Below, piece after piece: positions 44,397 to 52,603 of a stretch of DNA of 64,000 bases. The position numbers and the translations under genes were made by a program. The notes below the pieces were generated by a model. It saw only the letters and a list, made by a program, of their open reading frames with translations. It was not told the DNA's origin and made no database searches. Source of the stretch: Gallionella sp. (GTDB lineage: Bacteria; Pseudomonadota; Gammaproteobacteria; Burkholderiales; Gallionellaceae); contig JAUXWM010000025.1 of NCBI GenBank assembly GCA_030681375.1, positions 1 through 64,000 on the forward strand. Direction: 5' to 3'. Positions within the stretch are counted from its first letter, which is position 1; every line of letters begins with the position of its first letter.

Positions 44397-44729
44397 ATGC
44401 GCCTGAGCGAACAACAGTGTTCCATCATACGCGAGGCAGCTGCTGAAAACTTTGGAGCAACGGCCAATGTCTGGCTGTCTGGCTGTCTGGCTGTCTGGCT
44501 GTTTGGCTCAAGGGTAGATGATGCCGCACGGGGCGGTGATATTGATTTGTATATCGAAGCCGCCACCGACAATGCCGACGAGGTTATCGAAGCCAAACTA
44601 GGTTTTCTGGTGGCTCTATACAAAAAGCTGGGCGAACAAAAAATTGATGTGATGATCCGTCGCCCCGGCTTCAAGGAAAACCTGCCTATCTATCAAGTCG
44701 CCAAACAAACCGGAGTGAAACTCTCATGA
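44397..44729 (+). CDS. MNT-type nucleotidyltransferase with internal octamer repeat
   Basis: A 110-residue minimal nucleotidyltransferase, of the type that acts as antitoxin to HEPN proteins by AMPylation. The active-site pattern is WLFGSRVDDAARGGDIDLYI, with GS and the DxD-type pair. Just before it, four copies of CTGGCTGT insert about eight residues (SGCLAVWL) compared with the expected NVWLFGS. One unit more or less would shift the frame, so this may be a phase-variable gene. The expected HEPN partner is missing; after the stop the sequence breaks into a truncated sugE. Confidence 0.75.
   Translation: MRLSEQQCSIIREAAAENFGATANVWLSGCLAVWLFGSRVDDAARGGDIDLYIEAATDNADEVIEAKLGFLVALYKKLGEQKIDVMIRRPGFKENLPIYQVAKQTGVKLS
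44471..44502 (+). repeat. CTGGCTGT octamer, four perfect copies inside a CDS
   Basis: Four exact 8-bp copies (44471-44478, 44479-44486, 44487-44494, 44495-44502) are followed by a degenerate unit TTGGCTCA. Three extra copies equal 24 bp, keeping the nucleotidyltransferase frame. Confidence 0.95.
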
Positions 44730-44739
44730 GCTCACTGAG

Positions 44740-44988
44740 GGATTTACGCGCCTGTGGCCAACTGTCGGCACTGTGCTCGCGATGGTGATTAGCCTTGGAC
44801 TGCTAGGCATTGCCATGAAGTCGCTTCCCGTGGGCACCGCCTACACAATATGGGTTGGCGTCGGGGCGATAGGCACCGCGATACTGGTGATTGTCTTGCT
44901 TGGCGAGCCAGCGAACGCAGAGCGACTACTGAGCCTCGCGCTTATTCTTACAGGCATAATTGGCCTGAAGCTGGCTACACCGGCCTAA
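44740..44988 (+). pseudogene. sugE-like SMR transporter, 5'-truncated
   Basis: The frame reads EGFTRLWPTVGTVLAMVISL, GLLGIAMKSLPVGTAYTIWV, GVGAIGTAILVIVLLGEPAN and continues to LKLATPA, matching SugE/GdX-type guanidinium and quaternary-ammonium exporters from the end of helix 1 onward. About 25 N-terminal residues, including helix 1 with its essential Glu, are missing, and no start codon with an SD precedes the remaining part (a GTG at 44773 lies in helix 2). The join with the preceding gene lies within about 10 bp. It is very probably non-functional. Confidence 0.75.
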
Positions 44989-45064
44989 TAATTCATGCAA
45001 GCCGACGCTGCTTCGCAGCTTGGTTTAATTCAGGTTTCGAGCCTTTTGTTGGTCGCCCGGGCAC

Positions 45065-45093
45065 TTGACATGACGTACGCAATACCGTACTTT
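45065..45093 (+). promoter_or_regulatory. Promoter and palindromic operator of the YefM-YoeB pair
   Basis: TTGACA (45065-45070), a 17-bp spacer and TACTTT (45088-45093) form a good sigma70 promoter. Overlapping it is the palindrome GTACG-CAATAC-CGTAC at about 45075-45090, a plausible YefM operator for autorepression. The start codon is 25 bp downstream of the -10. Confidence 0.65.
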
Positions 45094-45117
45094 ACCGCTT
45101 CTCTGAAGGAGCACGAA

Positions 45118-45360
45118 ATGAACACACTTACCGCCAGCGAGGCTCGCGCCAATCTGTATCGTCTCATAGACCAAACGGTGGAGTCACACGAACCGATCAT
45201 CATTTCCGGAAAGCGCAGCAATGCCGTGCTGCTCTCCGTGGAAGACTGGAGTGCAATTCAAGAAACACTATACCTTCTGGCCGTGCCTGGCATGCGCGAG
45301 TCCATCAAAGCTGGTATGGCCGAGCCGCTTGCAAAAAGCTCGAAAGAGCTTAAGTGGTAG
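45118..45360 (+). CDS. YefM/Phd-family antitoxin
   Basis: An 80-residue antitoxin. The N-terminal DNA-binding half has MNTLTASEARANLYRLIDQT and EPIIISGKRSNAVLLSVEDW, the standard YefM fold, and the acidic/hydrophobic C-terminus binds the toxin. AAGGAG lies 6 bases before the ATG. It overlaps the toxin by 7 bp. It should neutralise YoeB and repress the promoter upstream. Confidence 0.88.
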   Translation: MNTLTASEARANLYRLIDQTVESHEPIIISGKRSNAVLLSVEDWSAIQETLYLLAVPGMRESIKAGMAEPLAKSSKELKW

Positions 45361-45620
45361 GCTGGGCAGTTGTTTACGCCAAGCAAGCATTGAAAGATGC
45401 AAAGAAGCTTGCCGCAAGTAGTCTTAAGCCCAAGGCGCAAGAATTGCTCGCAGTTATTGCCATCGACCCATTTCAGAATCCACCGCCCTTCGAGAAATTG
45501 GTCGGTGATTTTGCAGGCGCATACTCTCGCCGCATCAATATTCAGCACCGCATCGTGTACGAAGTCTTTACCCAAGAGAAAACGGTTCGCGTCCTGCGTA
45601 TGTGGTCGCACTATGAATAA
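45354..45620 (+). CDS. YoeB/Txe-family mRNA endonuclease toxin
   Basis: An 88-residue toxin of the YoeB family, which cleaves mRNA in the ribosomal A site. Conserved blocks: YAKQALKDAKKLAASSLKPK, NPPPFEKLVGDFAGAYSRRI and NIQHRIVYEVF with the C-terminal MWSHYE, holding the catalytic Glu, Arg, His and Tyr. The start is GTG at 45354, overlapping the antitoxin, which is the usual coupling. Confidence 0.88.
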   Translation: MVGWAVVYAKQALKDAKKLAASSLKPKAQELLAVIAIDPFQNPPPFEKLVGDFAGAYSRRINIQHRIVYEVFTQEKTVRVLRMWSHYE

Positions 45621-45705
45621 ACAGTAGCCCAATCGGCAGGCACGTCGGCGTTTACCGAAAACCTGACTCGCGCTACAACCCAAAATCGTCGACTGGAGGC
45701 CTATT

Positions 45706-45789
45706 ATGTCAACACAATTTGAAATCCTTGAGGCATTTGTCCCGCTTTGTGGGAATGACGCAGCCTCTTTAATCTGTTTAATAGCCTAA
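45706..45789 (+). CDS. Possible 27-codon small ORF
   Basis: MSTQFEILEAF is followed by VPLCGNDAASLICLIA, with GGAGG 7 bases before the ATG. It lies in the 212-bp gap between the toxin gene and nth. No family, no structure and no conservation evidence; it may be chance or a gene remnant. Confidence 0.2.
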   Translation: MSTQFEILEAFVPLCGNDAASLICLIA

Positions 45790-45832
45790 TCTATAGCGAT
45801 TATTACGTTGACCCTTTGCACCACCAGAACCT

Positions 45833-46468
45833 ATGAACGCAGATAAACATCGGCAAATTTTTCAACGCCTGCAAGCGGCTAATCCGCACCCGAAAACCGA
45901 ACTGGAATATCACTCGCCGTTTGAGTTGCTGATTGCCGTGATGCTCTCCGCGCAGGCCACCGACATCAGCGTCAATTCCGCTACCCGGCAGTTGTATCCT
46001 GTTGCCAACACACCGGCGGCGATACTCGAACTGGGCGAAGAAAAACTGACCGAATACATTCAGCGCATCGGCCTATACAAGACCAAGGCGAAGCATGTGA
46101 TGCAAACTTGCCGCATTCTGCTTGAACAGCATAATGGCAGCGTGCCGCAGACGCGCGAGGCGCTGGAAGCCTTGCCCGGCGTGGGGCGCAAGACCGCCAA
46201 CGTGATTCTCAACACTGCCTTCGGCCAGCCGACCATTGCGGTGGACACGCACCTGTTCCGACTGGGAAACCGCATCGGTCTGGCAAAGGGCAAGACCGTG
46301 CTGGAGGTGGAAAAGAAACTGCTCAAAGTGATACCGCAGGAATTCATGCTCAACGCGCATCACTGGCTGATATTGCACGGACGTTATATCTGCCGCGCAC
46401 GTGCGCCCAAATGCGCCGAATGCATTATTTACGATTTATGCGAATACAAAAGCAAGGACAGTTGCTAA
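45833..46468 (+). CDS. nth: Endonuclease III
   Basis: A 211-residue base-excision-repair glycosylase/AP lyase for oxidised pyrimidines. The helix-hairpin-helix LPGVGRKTANVILN carries the catalytic Lys; VDTHLFRLGNRIGL holds the catalytic Asp. The C-terminal 4Fe-4S loop CRARAPKCAECIIYDLC has the C-x6-C-x2-C-x5-C spacing. Full length. Found after rnf in many genomes; here separated by the accessory patch. Confidence 0.97.
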   Translation: MNADKHRQIFQRLQAANPHPKTELEYHSPFELLIAVMLSAQATDISVNSATRQLYPVANTPAAILELGEEKLTEYIQRIGLYKTKAKHVMQTCRILLEQHNGSVPQTREALEALPGVGRKTANVILNTAFGQPTIAVDTHLFRLGNRIGLAKGKTVLEVEKKLLKVIPQEFMLNAHHWLILHGRYICRARAPKCAECIIYDLCEYKSKDSC

Positions 46469-46477
46469 AAACCTTTC

Positions 46478-46493
46478 ACGCGGAGGCGCGGAG
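46478..46493. repeat. ACGCGGAG-type octamer pair after nth
   Basis: ACGCGGAG (46478-46485) is followed at once by GCGCGGAG (46486-46493), nine bases after the nth stop. It resembles the other gene-end tandem repeats in the window, with another unit. Confidence 0.4.
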
Positions 46494-46524
46494 AAATATT
46501 TATAATATACATAAGGTTATCCAA

Positions 46525-46950
46525 ATGTTTTTTAATCCATCGCGCGACGAAGCGCGACAGTTCCTGTTTGAAACCTGGCGCAAGCGCCGCGAGAAATCGC
46601 TGCTGACACCGCTGGAGGACCTGGCCGCGCAGTTGATCGAAAAACATCCCGAATATTTTTCGGTATTCGAAGACCCTGAGCAGTTTGGCGATTATGATTA
46701 TTCGCCGGAACAGGGTCAGCCCAACCCCTTCCTGCATTTGATGATGCACCTCGCCATCGAGGAGCAAATATCCATAGACCAGCCGCCGGGAATACGCGCG
46801 CATTTTGTGCGCCTGACCCATCAGTTCGAATCGGAACACGATGCGCAACACCGCATGATGGAATGTCTGAGCGAGATGATCTGGCAGGCCCAGCGCAACC
46901 ATGTCCAGCCGGATGCCACCGTCTATCTGGATTGTTTATCGACCAGCTGA
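46525..46950 (+). CDS. DUF1841 family protein
   Basis: A 141-residue soluble protein starting MFFNPSRDEARQFLFETWRK, with the block NPFLHLMMHLAIEEQISIDQ, PPGIRAHFVRLT and HRMMECLSEMIWQAQRN, which defines DUF1841, a betaproteobacterial/gammaproteobacterial family of unknown function often next to nth. Several conserved His/Glu residues could bind metal (inference). I chose ATG at 46525; the longer frame runs back into nth. Confidence 0.88.
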   Translation: MFFNPSRDEARQFLFETWRKRREKSLLTPLEDLAAQLIEKHPEYFSVFEDPEQFGDYDYSPEQGQPNPFLHLMMHLAIEEQISIDQPPGIRAHFVRLTHQFESEHDAQHRMMECLSEMIWQAQRNHVQPDATVYLDCLSTS

Positions 46951-46997
46951 TGCATGCCTGCCAACCCCGCACAACGCAAAATTGAAAAGGATATGTT

Positions 46998-47381
46998 ATG
47001 GCCCTGCCCTGGCTTGCAGTACTGAAAATCGTCCCCTGGACCGATGTCATCAGCAACGCCCCCAAGGTGGCCGATGGCGCGAAGAAACTCTGGAATGCCA
47101 TCGGCAAGCAGCCCACTGCGCCCAAGAAAGCCGCGCCTGCGGAGCACACGGCTGCCGCACCCGAAGCGCCATCCATTACCGCATCGCGACTCAACGAGCT
47201 GGAGGCCGCGACGGCGCAGTTGCACGAGCAGATGCTCGCGTCTTCAGAACTCATCAAGGCGCTGGCCGAACAGAATACCCAGCTCATCAAGCACATTGAA
47301 ACCCACCGGAGACGCATGCGCTGGATGTGGCTCGCCATAGTCATCACCGGTATTCTCGCGGCCTCTGCGCTGACACGCTAA
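46998..47381 (+). CDS. Small tail-anchored membrane protein with coiled coil
   Basis: A 127-residue protein. After a short N-terminus (MALPWLAVLKIVPWTDVISN) there is an Ala/Pro-rich linker, a coiled-coil stretch at about residues 62-100 (ASRLNELEAATAQLHEQMLA), and one C-terminal membrane helix after basic RRRMRW. No family recognised. It lies 47 bp after DUF1841 and may belong to the same transcript. Function unknown. Confidence 0.65.
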   Translation: MALPWLAVLKIVPWTDVISNAPKVADGAKKLWNAIGKQPTAPKKAAPAEHTAAAPEAPSITASRLNELEAATAQLHEQMLASSELIKALAEQNTQLIKHIETHRRRMRWMWLAIVITGILAASALTR

Positions 47382-47484
47382 TCAGCCTCAGGCATGACCG
47401 CCTGCCGAATAGCAGAATGAATCTGCCAGCAGCTGTGGCGACCTGCTAAAATGTGCGACTCTTTACGCCCATCCAAGATCATCC

Positions 47485-48870
47485 ATGCAACACATATCAG
47501 AATCCATGAGCGCGACCGAGCGTCGCGCCAGCCTTGGTCTGGCAGGCATTTACGGCCTGCGCATGCTGGGTCTGTTCATCATCCTGCCGGTTTTCGCGCT
47601 GTATGCAGAACATCTGCCAGGCGGCAACAGTCATTTGCTGATGGGCATCGCGCTGGGCGCATACGGTCTGACGCAGGCGATACTGCAAATCCCGGCGGGC
47701 TGGCTGTCTGATCGCTACGGGCGCAAACCGGTGATTTATGTCAGCTTGATTTTGTTTGCGCTGGGCAGCTTTGTCGCCGCCTTTGCCGACAATATTTACT
47801 GGGTGATACTCGGTCGCGTGGTGCAGGGCGCGGGCGCATTGAACGCGGCGGTCATGGCACTCACCGCCGACCTGACCCGCGAGGAACACCGCACCAAGGC
47901 GATGGCGCTGATAGGCATCTCCATCGGCATCACCTTCTCGATTTCCATGGTGCTGTCGCCGCTGCTCAACGAGATGATAGGCGTACCCGGAATTTTCGCC
48001 CTGACCGGCGTGCTGGCCCTGCTGGCGATGGGCGTGGTGAAATTCGTGATCCCCGATCCGGCCATCACCCGCTTCCACAGCGACACCGAGGCCAGCAGCA
48101 ATAAATTTGCCGAGGTGCTGCGCAACAAGGAATTGCTGCGCCTAGACTTTGGCATTTTTTCCCTGCATGCGATTCTGATGTCGGTGTTCATGCAAGTACC
48201 GTTCGTACTACAACGCGACGGTCTGGCAGTGGCGCAGCACTGGAAGATTTATCTGCCAGTGATGCTGATCGCCTTCGTGTTGATGGTGATGCCGCTGATC
48301 ATCGCCGAGAAAAAAGCCAAAATGAAACAGGTATTCATCGGCGCGGTGGCACTGGCGTTGTGCGGGCAATTACTGCTGCTGCTGGCACAAGACAGTTTAT
48401 GGGGCGTAGCCACGGCGCTGCTGATTTTCTTCACCGCGTTCAACATACTGGAAGCCACCCTGCCCTCAATGATCAGCAAGATTTCACCGCTGGCCGCCAA
48501 AGGCACGGCCATGGGCGTGTATAGCAGCGTACAGTTTCTCGGCGCATTCTTCGGCGCGACCGTGGGCGGCGCGCTGATGCAGTATGTGGGCGGCAATGCC
48601 GTATTCATCTTCAGCATCGCCCTGCTGCTGGTATGGCTGATCGTCGCATACGGCATGCAGCCACTGGCCGTAGTGCGCACCAAGCTATACCACCTGGGCG
48701 AACTCAGCGATGCTCAGGGTGCACAGTTACAGCAGCAACTGGCAGGCCTGCAAGGCGTGCGCGAAGCGATGGTGGTGGCGGCAGAGGGCATGGCCTGCCT
48801 GAAGGTGGACATGCAGGGATACGATGAAACCGCCGTAGAACGGCTGGTCATACAGACCGCCGACAAATAA
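47485..48870 (+). CDS. MFS transporter, YajR-like, with C-terminal ferredoxin-like domain
   Basis: A 461-residue proton-driven transporter of 12 helices. The MFS motif A is GWLSDRYGRKPVIYV, motif B GRVVQGAGA. After helix 12 a soluble domain of about 65 residues (LGELSDAQGAQLQQQLAGLQ and VREAMVVAAEGMACLKVDMQ) matches the small ferredoxin-like fold at the C-terminus of E. coli YajR. The ATG at 47485 has a weak SD; ATG at 47506 (MSATERRASL) is an alternative. Substrate unknown, probably drug or metabolite export. Confidence 0.85.
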   Translation: MQHISESMSATERRASLGLAGIYGLRMLGLFIILPVFALYAEHLPGGNSHLLMGIALGAYGLTQAILQIPAGWLSDRYGRKPVIYVSLILFALGSFVAAFADNIYWVILGRVVQGAGALNAAVMALTADLTREEHRTKAMALIGISIGITFSISMVLSPLLNEMIGVPGIFALTGVLALLAMGVVKFVIPDPAITRFHSDTEASSNKFAEVLRNKELLRLDFGIFSLHAILMSVFMQVPFVLQRDGLAVAQHWKIYLPVMLIAFVLMVMPLIIAEKKAKMKQVFIGAVALALCGQLLLLLAQDSLWGVATALLIFFTAFNILEATLPSMISKISPLAAKGTAMGVYSSVQFLGAFFGATVGGALMQYVGGNAVFIFSIALLLVWLIVAYGMQPLAVVRTKLYHLGELSDAQGAQLQQQLAGLQGVREAMVVAAEGMACLKVDMQGYDETAVERLVIQTADK

Positions 48871-49093
48871 AGTGCGTCTGTGCCGTCAGGCGCTGCCTCC
48901 TGAATATCCGCATAAAACCGGATAAATCAATGTTTACAGGCAATTGCCGGACTTGCGGGTGTGTGTTAGGCTTTGCCCATCTGCAATTTGCGGACAAAAA
49001 CAGGACAGGCGTTGTATCTAATCGTACTCGGGCCAATGACTGAAATTCACACGCGCATGAAATTCACTACAATCACCTCCCCGTAATGCGAGA

Positions 49094-51394
49094 TTGAATA
49101 TCCTTCTACGTCATAAGGCATACGCGCACAGCGTGTGGCAGAGGATTGCCCGATACGCGCCGCCGCGCGGCAGTTTTAGTGCCCATATCGTCGCGCTTGC
49201 GCTGGTAGGGCTGGCCGTCTTATTACGCATTGAATTTATCGCCGTAGATGCGGGCTACCAATATATAACCTTTTTTCCGGCCGTCGCCATGGCTGCGGTT
49301 GTGGGTGGATTCTGGCCGGGAATGCTCGCTTCTATCGCCGGTACCGTCTGTGCGCAGTTCTTTTTTACCGCCCCTTATTATGGCTTCTCGGTCGAATCGA
49401 TAGAAGCCAGTTTCTGGTCAATTGCGGTATTCTGGCTGGATGGCATCATCGTGTGCTCCGCCATTGAAGCCATGCACCGCTATCGCGCCAGATCCGCAGC
49501 AGAATTCAAGGAACTACAGCAGAAAAATCAACATATCCAGCAGTTGCACCGTGATACCGAGATGTTGCTGCTGCGCAGCCAGTCCTTGATGTCAAACTCC
49601 ATGGATGGCATCCATGTGCTGGATACGCACGGCAATATCATCATGGCTAACGATGCCTTTTGCCGGATGCTGGGCTACACACAGGAAGAAGTCGCCACAC
49701 TCAACATCACGGATTGGGATGTGCAATTTTCAGCAAATGAATTGCGTCTGATGCTCAATAACTTTTCCGGCAAGGGAGTGTTGATCGAGACACAGCACCG
49801 TCGCAAGAACGGCGAAATCAGAAACGTCGAGGTCAGCGTAACCGGCGTTTTGAGCGGTGGGATAACAGTCATTTATGCTTCGGCACGCGACATTACCGAC
49901 AGGAAAAAAATCGAGCAGCATCGATTACAGGAAAGCGACTTGCGTTTTCGCGGCACGCTGGAGCAAGCCGCGGTGGGTATCGCGCATGCCTCACTGGACG
50001 GCGGTTTCGCGCAGATTAACCAGAAATTCTGCGATATCGTCGGTTATAGCCGCGAAGAACTGCTCAACATGAGCTTTCAGGACATTACTTATCCCGCCGA
50101 TCTGGGTGGGAGCATGCATTATCTACAGCAACTGCTGGCAGGAAAGGTGGTCACCTTCTCGCTTGAAAAACGCTATATACGCAAGGACGGCAATCTGGTG
50201 TGGGTCAACCTGACCGCTTCCCTGCTGCGCCAGCCGGACGGAATCCCGGCCTATTTTATCGGAGTGATTGAAGACATCACCGAACGCAAGCAGCATGAAT
50301 TCTTGGTGCGGCAGTTCGGCAGCCTGCTGAAATCCTCCTTCAATGAAATCTATATTTTCGATGCGTCCACTCTGCGCTTTCTGCAAACCAGCTCAGGCGC
50401 GGATAAAAATCTGGGATATTCGTCAGACGAGCTGCGGATGCTCACCCCGCTGGACATCAAGCCGCAGATTGAACGGGAACGCTTCGAATTGATGCTTGCG
50501 CTGCTGCGCAGCGGCAAACAGGAATCACTGCTCTTTGAGACGGTTCATCTGCGCAAGAATGGCACGACTTATCCGGTGGAAGTGCGCATGCAATTCATGG
50601 AGTCCGACTCGCCGGTGTATATCGCTGTCGTTCAGGATATAAGTGAACGCAAGCGCGCCGATAAACAATTGCGCGATCTTTCCTCACATCTGCAAACGGT
50701 GCGTGAAGAAGAAAAGGCCAGCATGGCGCGGGAAATCCACGACAATCTGGGCGGCACGCTAACCGCGCTCAAGATGGATGTTTACTGGCTGGCGGACGAA
50801 TTGTCCGCCTATCAGGGTGCCGCTCCGCTGCTCAAACACGTTAATGCCATGTCACGGCTGCTGGACGATGCGGTTGACGTCACGCGCCGCGTGATCACCG
50901 ACTTGCGCCCCACCATACTGGACGATCTGGGTTTACTGGCCGCACTCGAATGGCAGGCAGGCCAGTTCCAGAAACGCAGCGGCATCAAATGCCGGGTCAG
51001 CGGCATCATGCGTAGCCAGTGTCGCGCCGGTTGCGAGGAAAACTGCACTGCGATGCCGGACAAGATACAATCCATCAACCTGTTCCGCATTTTTCAGGAA
51101 TCGCTGACCAATGTCGCACGACATTCCGGCGCGTCCAACGTGGACGTTGAATTAAGGATAGAGGCGGGAAATCTGACCCTGAGCATAGCCGATAATGGCT
51201 GCGGAATCCCGGCTGAACATGTCGCATCCCGGACTTCCTACGGCATGCTGGGGATGCGTGAACGCGTCGCGCAACTCGGTGGCGAGATTTATTTTTCAGG
51301 GGCTCCGGACAGCGGGCTCTGCGTGACGGTGATACTGCCGTTGCGAACGGACAGGCAAACAGGAGAAGCAAATGATACGTGTACTGATTGCTGA
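49094..51394 (+). CDS. Membrane sensor histidine kinase, DUF4118 + three PAS + NarL-type kinase
   Basis: A 766-residue kinase. Residues 30-125 hold three to four membrane helices of the KdpD-like DUF4118 type. Three PAS/PAC units follow (MSNSMDGIHVLDTHGNIIMA; VGIAHASLDGGFAQINQKFC; SSFNEIYIFDASTLRFLQTS). The HisKA_3 domain has phospho-His 549 in AREIHDNLGG and the ATPase domain ends with GYGML-type SYGMLGMRERV. An unusual Cys cluster, C-x3-C-x3-C (QCRAGCEENC), sits between HisKA_3 and the ATPase. The start is TTG at 49094. The next gene, its regulator, overlaps by 23 bp. Confidence 0.88.
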   Translation: MNILLRHKAYAHSVWQRIARYAPPRGSFSAHIVALALVGLAVLLRIEFIAVDAGYQYITFFPAVAMAAVVGGFWPGMLASIAGTVCAQFFFTAPYYGFSVESIEASFWSIAVFWLDGIIVCSAIEAMHRYRARSAAEFKELQQKNQHIQQLHRDTEMLLLRSQSLMSNSMDGIHVLDTHGNIIMANDAFCRMLGYTQEEVATLNITDWDVQFSANELRLMLNNFSGKGVLIETQHRRKNGEIRNVEVSVTGVLSGGITVIYASARDITDRKKIEQHRLQESDLRFRGTLEQAAVGIAHASLDGGFAQINQKFCDIVGYSREELLNMSFQDITYPADLGGSMHYLQQLLAGKVVTFSLEKRYIRKDGNLVWVNLTASLLRQPDGIPAYFIGVIEDITERKQHEFLVRQFGSLLKSSFNEIYIFDASTLRFLQTSSGADKNLGYSSDELRMLTPLDIKPQIERERFELMLALLRSGKQESLLFETVHLRKNGTTYPVEVRMQFMESDSPVYIAVVQDISERKRADKQLRDLSSHLQTVREEEKASMAREIHDNLGGTLTALKMDVYWLADELSAYQGAAPLLKHVNAMSRLLDDAVDVTRRVITDLRPTILDDLGLLAALEWQAGQFQKRSGIKCRVSGIMRSQCRAGCEENCTAMPDKIQSINLFRIFQESLTNVARHSGASNVDVELRIEAGNLTLSIADNGCGIPAEHVASRTSYGMLGMRERVAQLGGEIYFSGAPDSGLCVTVILPLRTDRQTGEANDTCTDC

Positions 51395-52004
51395 CGATCA
51401 CGACCTTGTGCGTCATGGTTTAAGACGAATTATTGAAAACACGCCCGACATGGAGGTGGTTGCGGAGCAGACAAACGGCGTGGATGCCCTGCACTGGCTA
51501 GGACTCCACGACTGCGATGTGCTCCTGCTCGATATTTCCATGCCGGGCCGCAACGGCATCGAAGTGCTCAAGCAGCTACGTGCGGAAAAACCAAAATTAC
51601 CGGTACTGATACTCAGCAATTACACCGAAGACCAATATGCCGTGCGCCTCATCAAGTCGGGCGCTGCGGGCTACCTGAGCAAGGGATGCGCCTCGGCTGT
51701 GGTGGTGGAGGCATTGCGCGCCGTCGCGGGCGGTAAAAAGTACTTCAGCCCGGCGGTACTCGAAATGCTCACCAACGAACTCGCCATGCCTGAAGGCAAG
51801 CTCCCGCACGAGATTTTATCTAACCGCGAGTATCAGATTTTCAGGTATCTGGCATCGGCCAGAACGGTGACGGAAATTGGCGAACTGCTGAACCTGAGCG
51901 GCAAGACCGTCAGCACCTACCGCACGCGCATCCTGGAAAAAATGAATTTGCGCAACAACGCCGAACTGATGCAATACGCCATCGAGAAACACCTCACAGA
52001 ATAG
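51372..52004 (+). CDS. NarL/FixJ-family response regulator
   Basis: A 210-residue DNA-binding regulator. Receiver: IADDHDLVRHGLRRII, phospho-Asp in LLLDISMPGRNG, and K in YLSKG. C-terminal LuxR-type HTH: LSNREYQIFRYLASARTVTE and KTVSTYRTRILEKMNL. The ATG at 51372 has AGGAG upstream and lies within the kinase gene, so both are coupled and form a pair. Its targets may include the chemotaxis genes downstream (inference). Confidence 0.93.
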   Translation: MIRVLIADDHDLVRHGLRRIIENTPDMEVVAEQTNGVDALHWLGLHDCDVLLLDISMPGRNGIEVLKQLRAEKPKLPVLILSNYTEDQYAVRLIKSGAAGYLSKGCASAVVVEALRAVAGGKKYFSPAVLEMLTNELAMPEGKLPHEILSNREYQIFRYLASARTVTEIGELLNLSGKTVSTYRTRILEKMNLRNNAELMQYAIEKHLTE

Positions 52005-52124
52005 CGCTCGCTACGCCCGCCCCCTCTTTGTAGTCCAAACACGGACAAAAAATACCCCCCCCCTTACATCACAATCAGGCACATGCCTATGCTGCTTTAA
52101 TGAGCAATAGCGCATTATCTGCCC

Positions 52125-52562
52125 ATGGATTCCCAGATTAAATCGACTCTGGCAATGAATGACCTGAAGGTCTTCATCGTAGAGGACTCATCCGCTGTGC
52201 GTGAGAGCCTGCACACCCTGCTGTCAGGCATGGCGGGGATTTCCGTGGTCGGTTACGCAGCAGATGAAACGGGCGCGATCGAAGGCATCAACACGCTGCT
52301 GCCGGATTTCGTGATTCTCGATCTGCATCTGCGACAGGGAACAGGAGTCAATGTGTTAATAAATGTGAAAAAAAACCATGCCAGAATGAAAGTTGCCGTG
52401 TTGAGCAATTACGCCAGCACACTGTATGTCGTTGCTTGCAGACAGTACGGGGCGGATTATTTCTTCGACAAGTCCTTCCAGTTCATGCTGCTCGGGCAAC
52501 TGCTGGCACAACTGGTGTCACCCGAAGGGCTGAACGGGGAAATCGCCGCTTTGCAATCGTGA
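52125..52562 (+). CDS. Stand-alone receiver protein
   Basis: A 145-residue single receiver domain without output. FIVEDSSAVRESLHTLL has the acidic pair, VILDLHLRQGTG the phospho-Asp, VLSNYA the Ser switch position and FFDKSFQF the Lys. The domain starts at about residue 14; ATG at 52155 (MNDLKVFIVE) is an alternative start. Position next to the kinase pair and ahead of the chemotaxis genes suggests a phosphate sink or a link between both systems. Confidence 0.82.
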   Translation: MDSQIKSTLAMNDLKVFIVEDSSAVRESLHTLLSGMAGISVVGYAADETGAIEGINTLLPDFVILDLHLRQGTGVNVLINVKKNHARMKVAVLSNYASTLYVVACRQYGADYFFDKSFQFMLLGQLLAQLVSPEGLNGEIAALQS

Positions 52563-52603
52563 TGCATGAATAACCAACGAGAAATACAAGGATGGAGCCG
52601 GGC

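Noticed and set aside
44995..45117. N-terminal 41-codon extension of the YefM antitoxin
   Set aside because: It covers the promoter and operator; the ATG at 45118 has AAGGAG and gives the family length.
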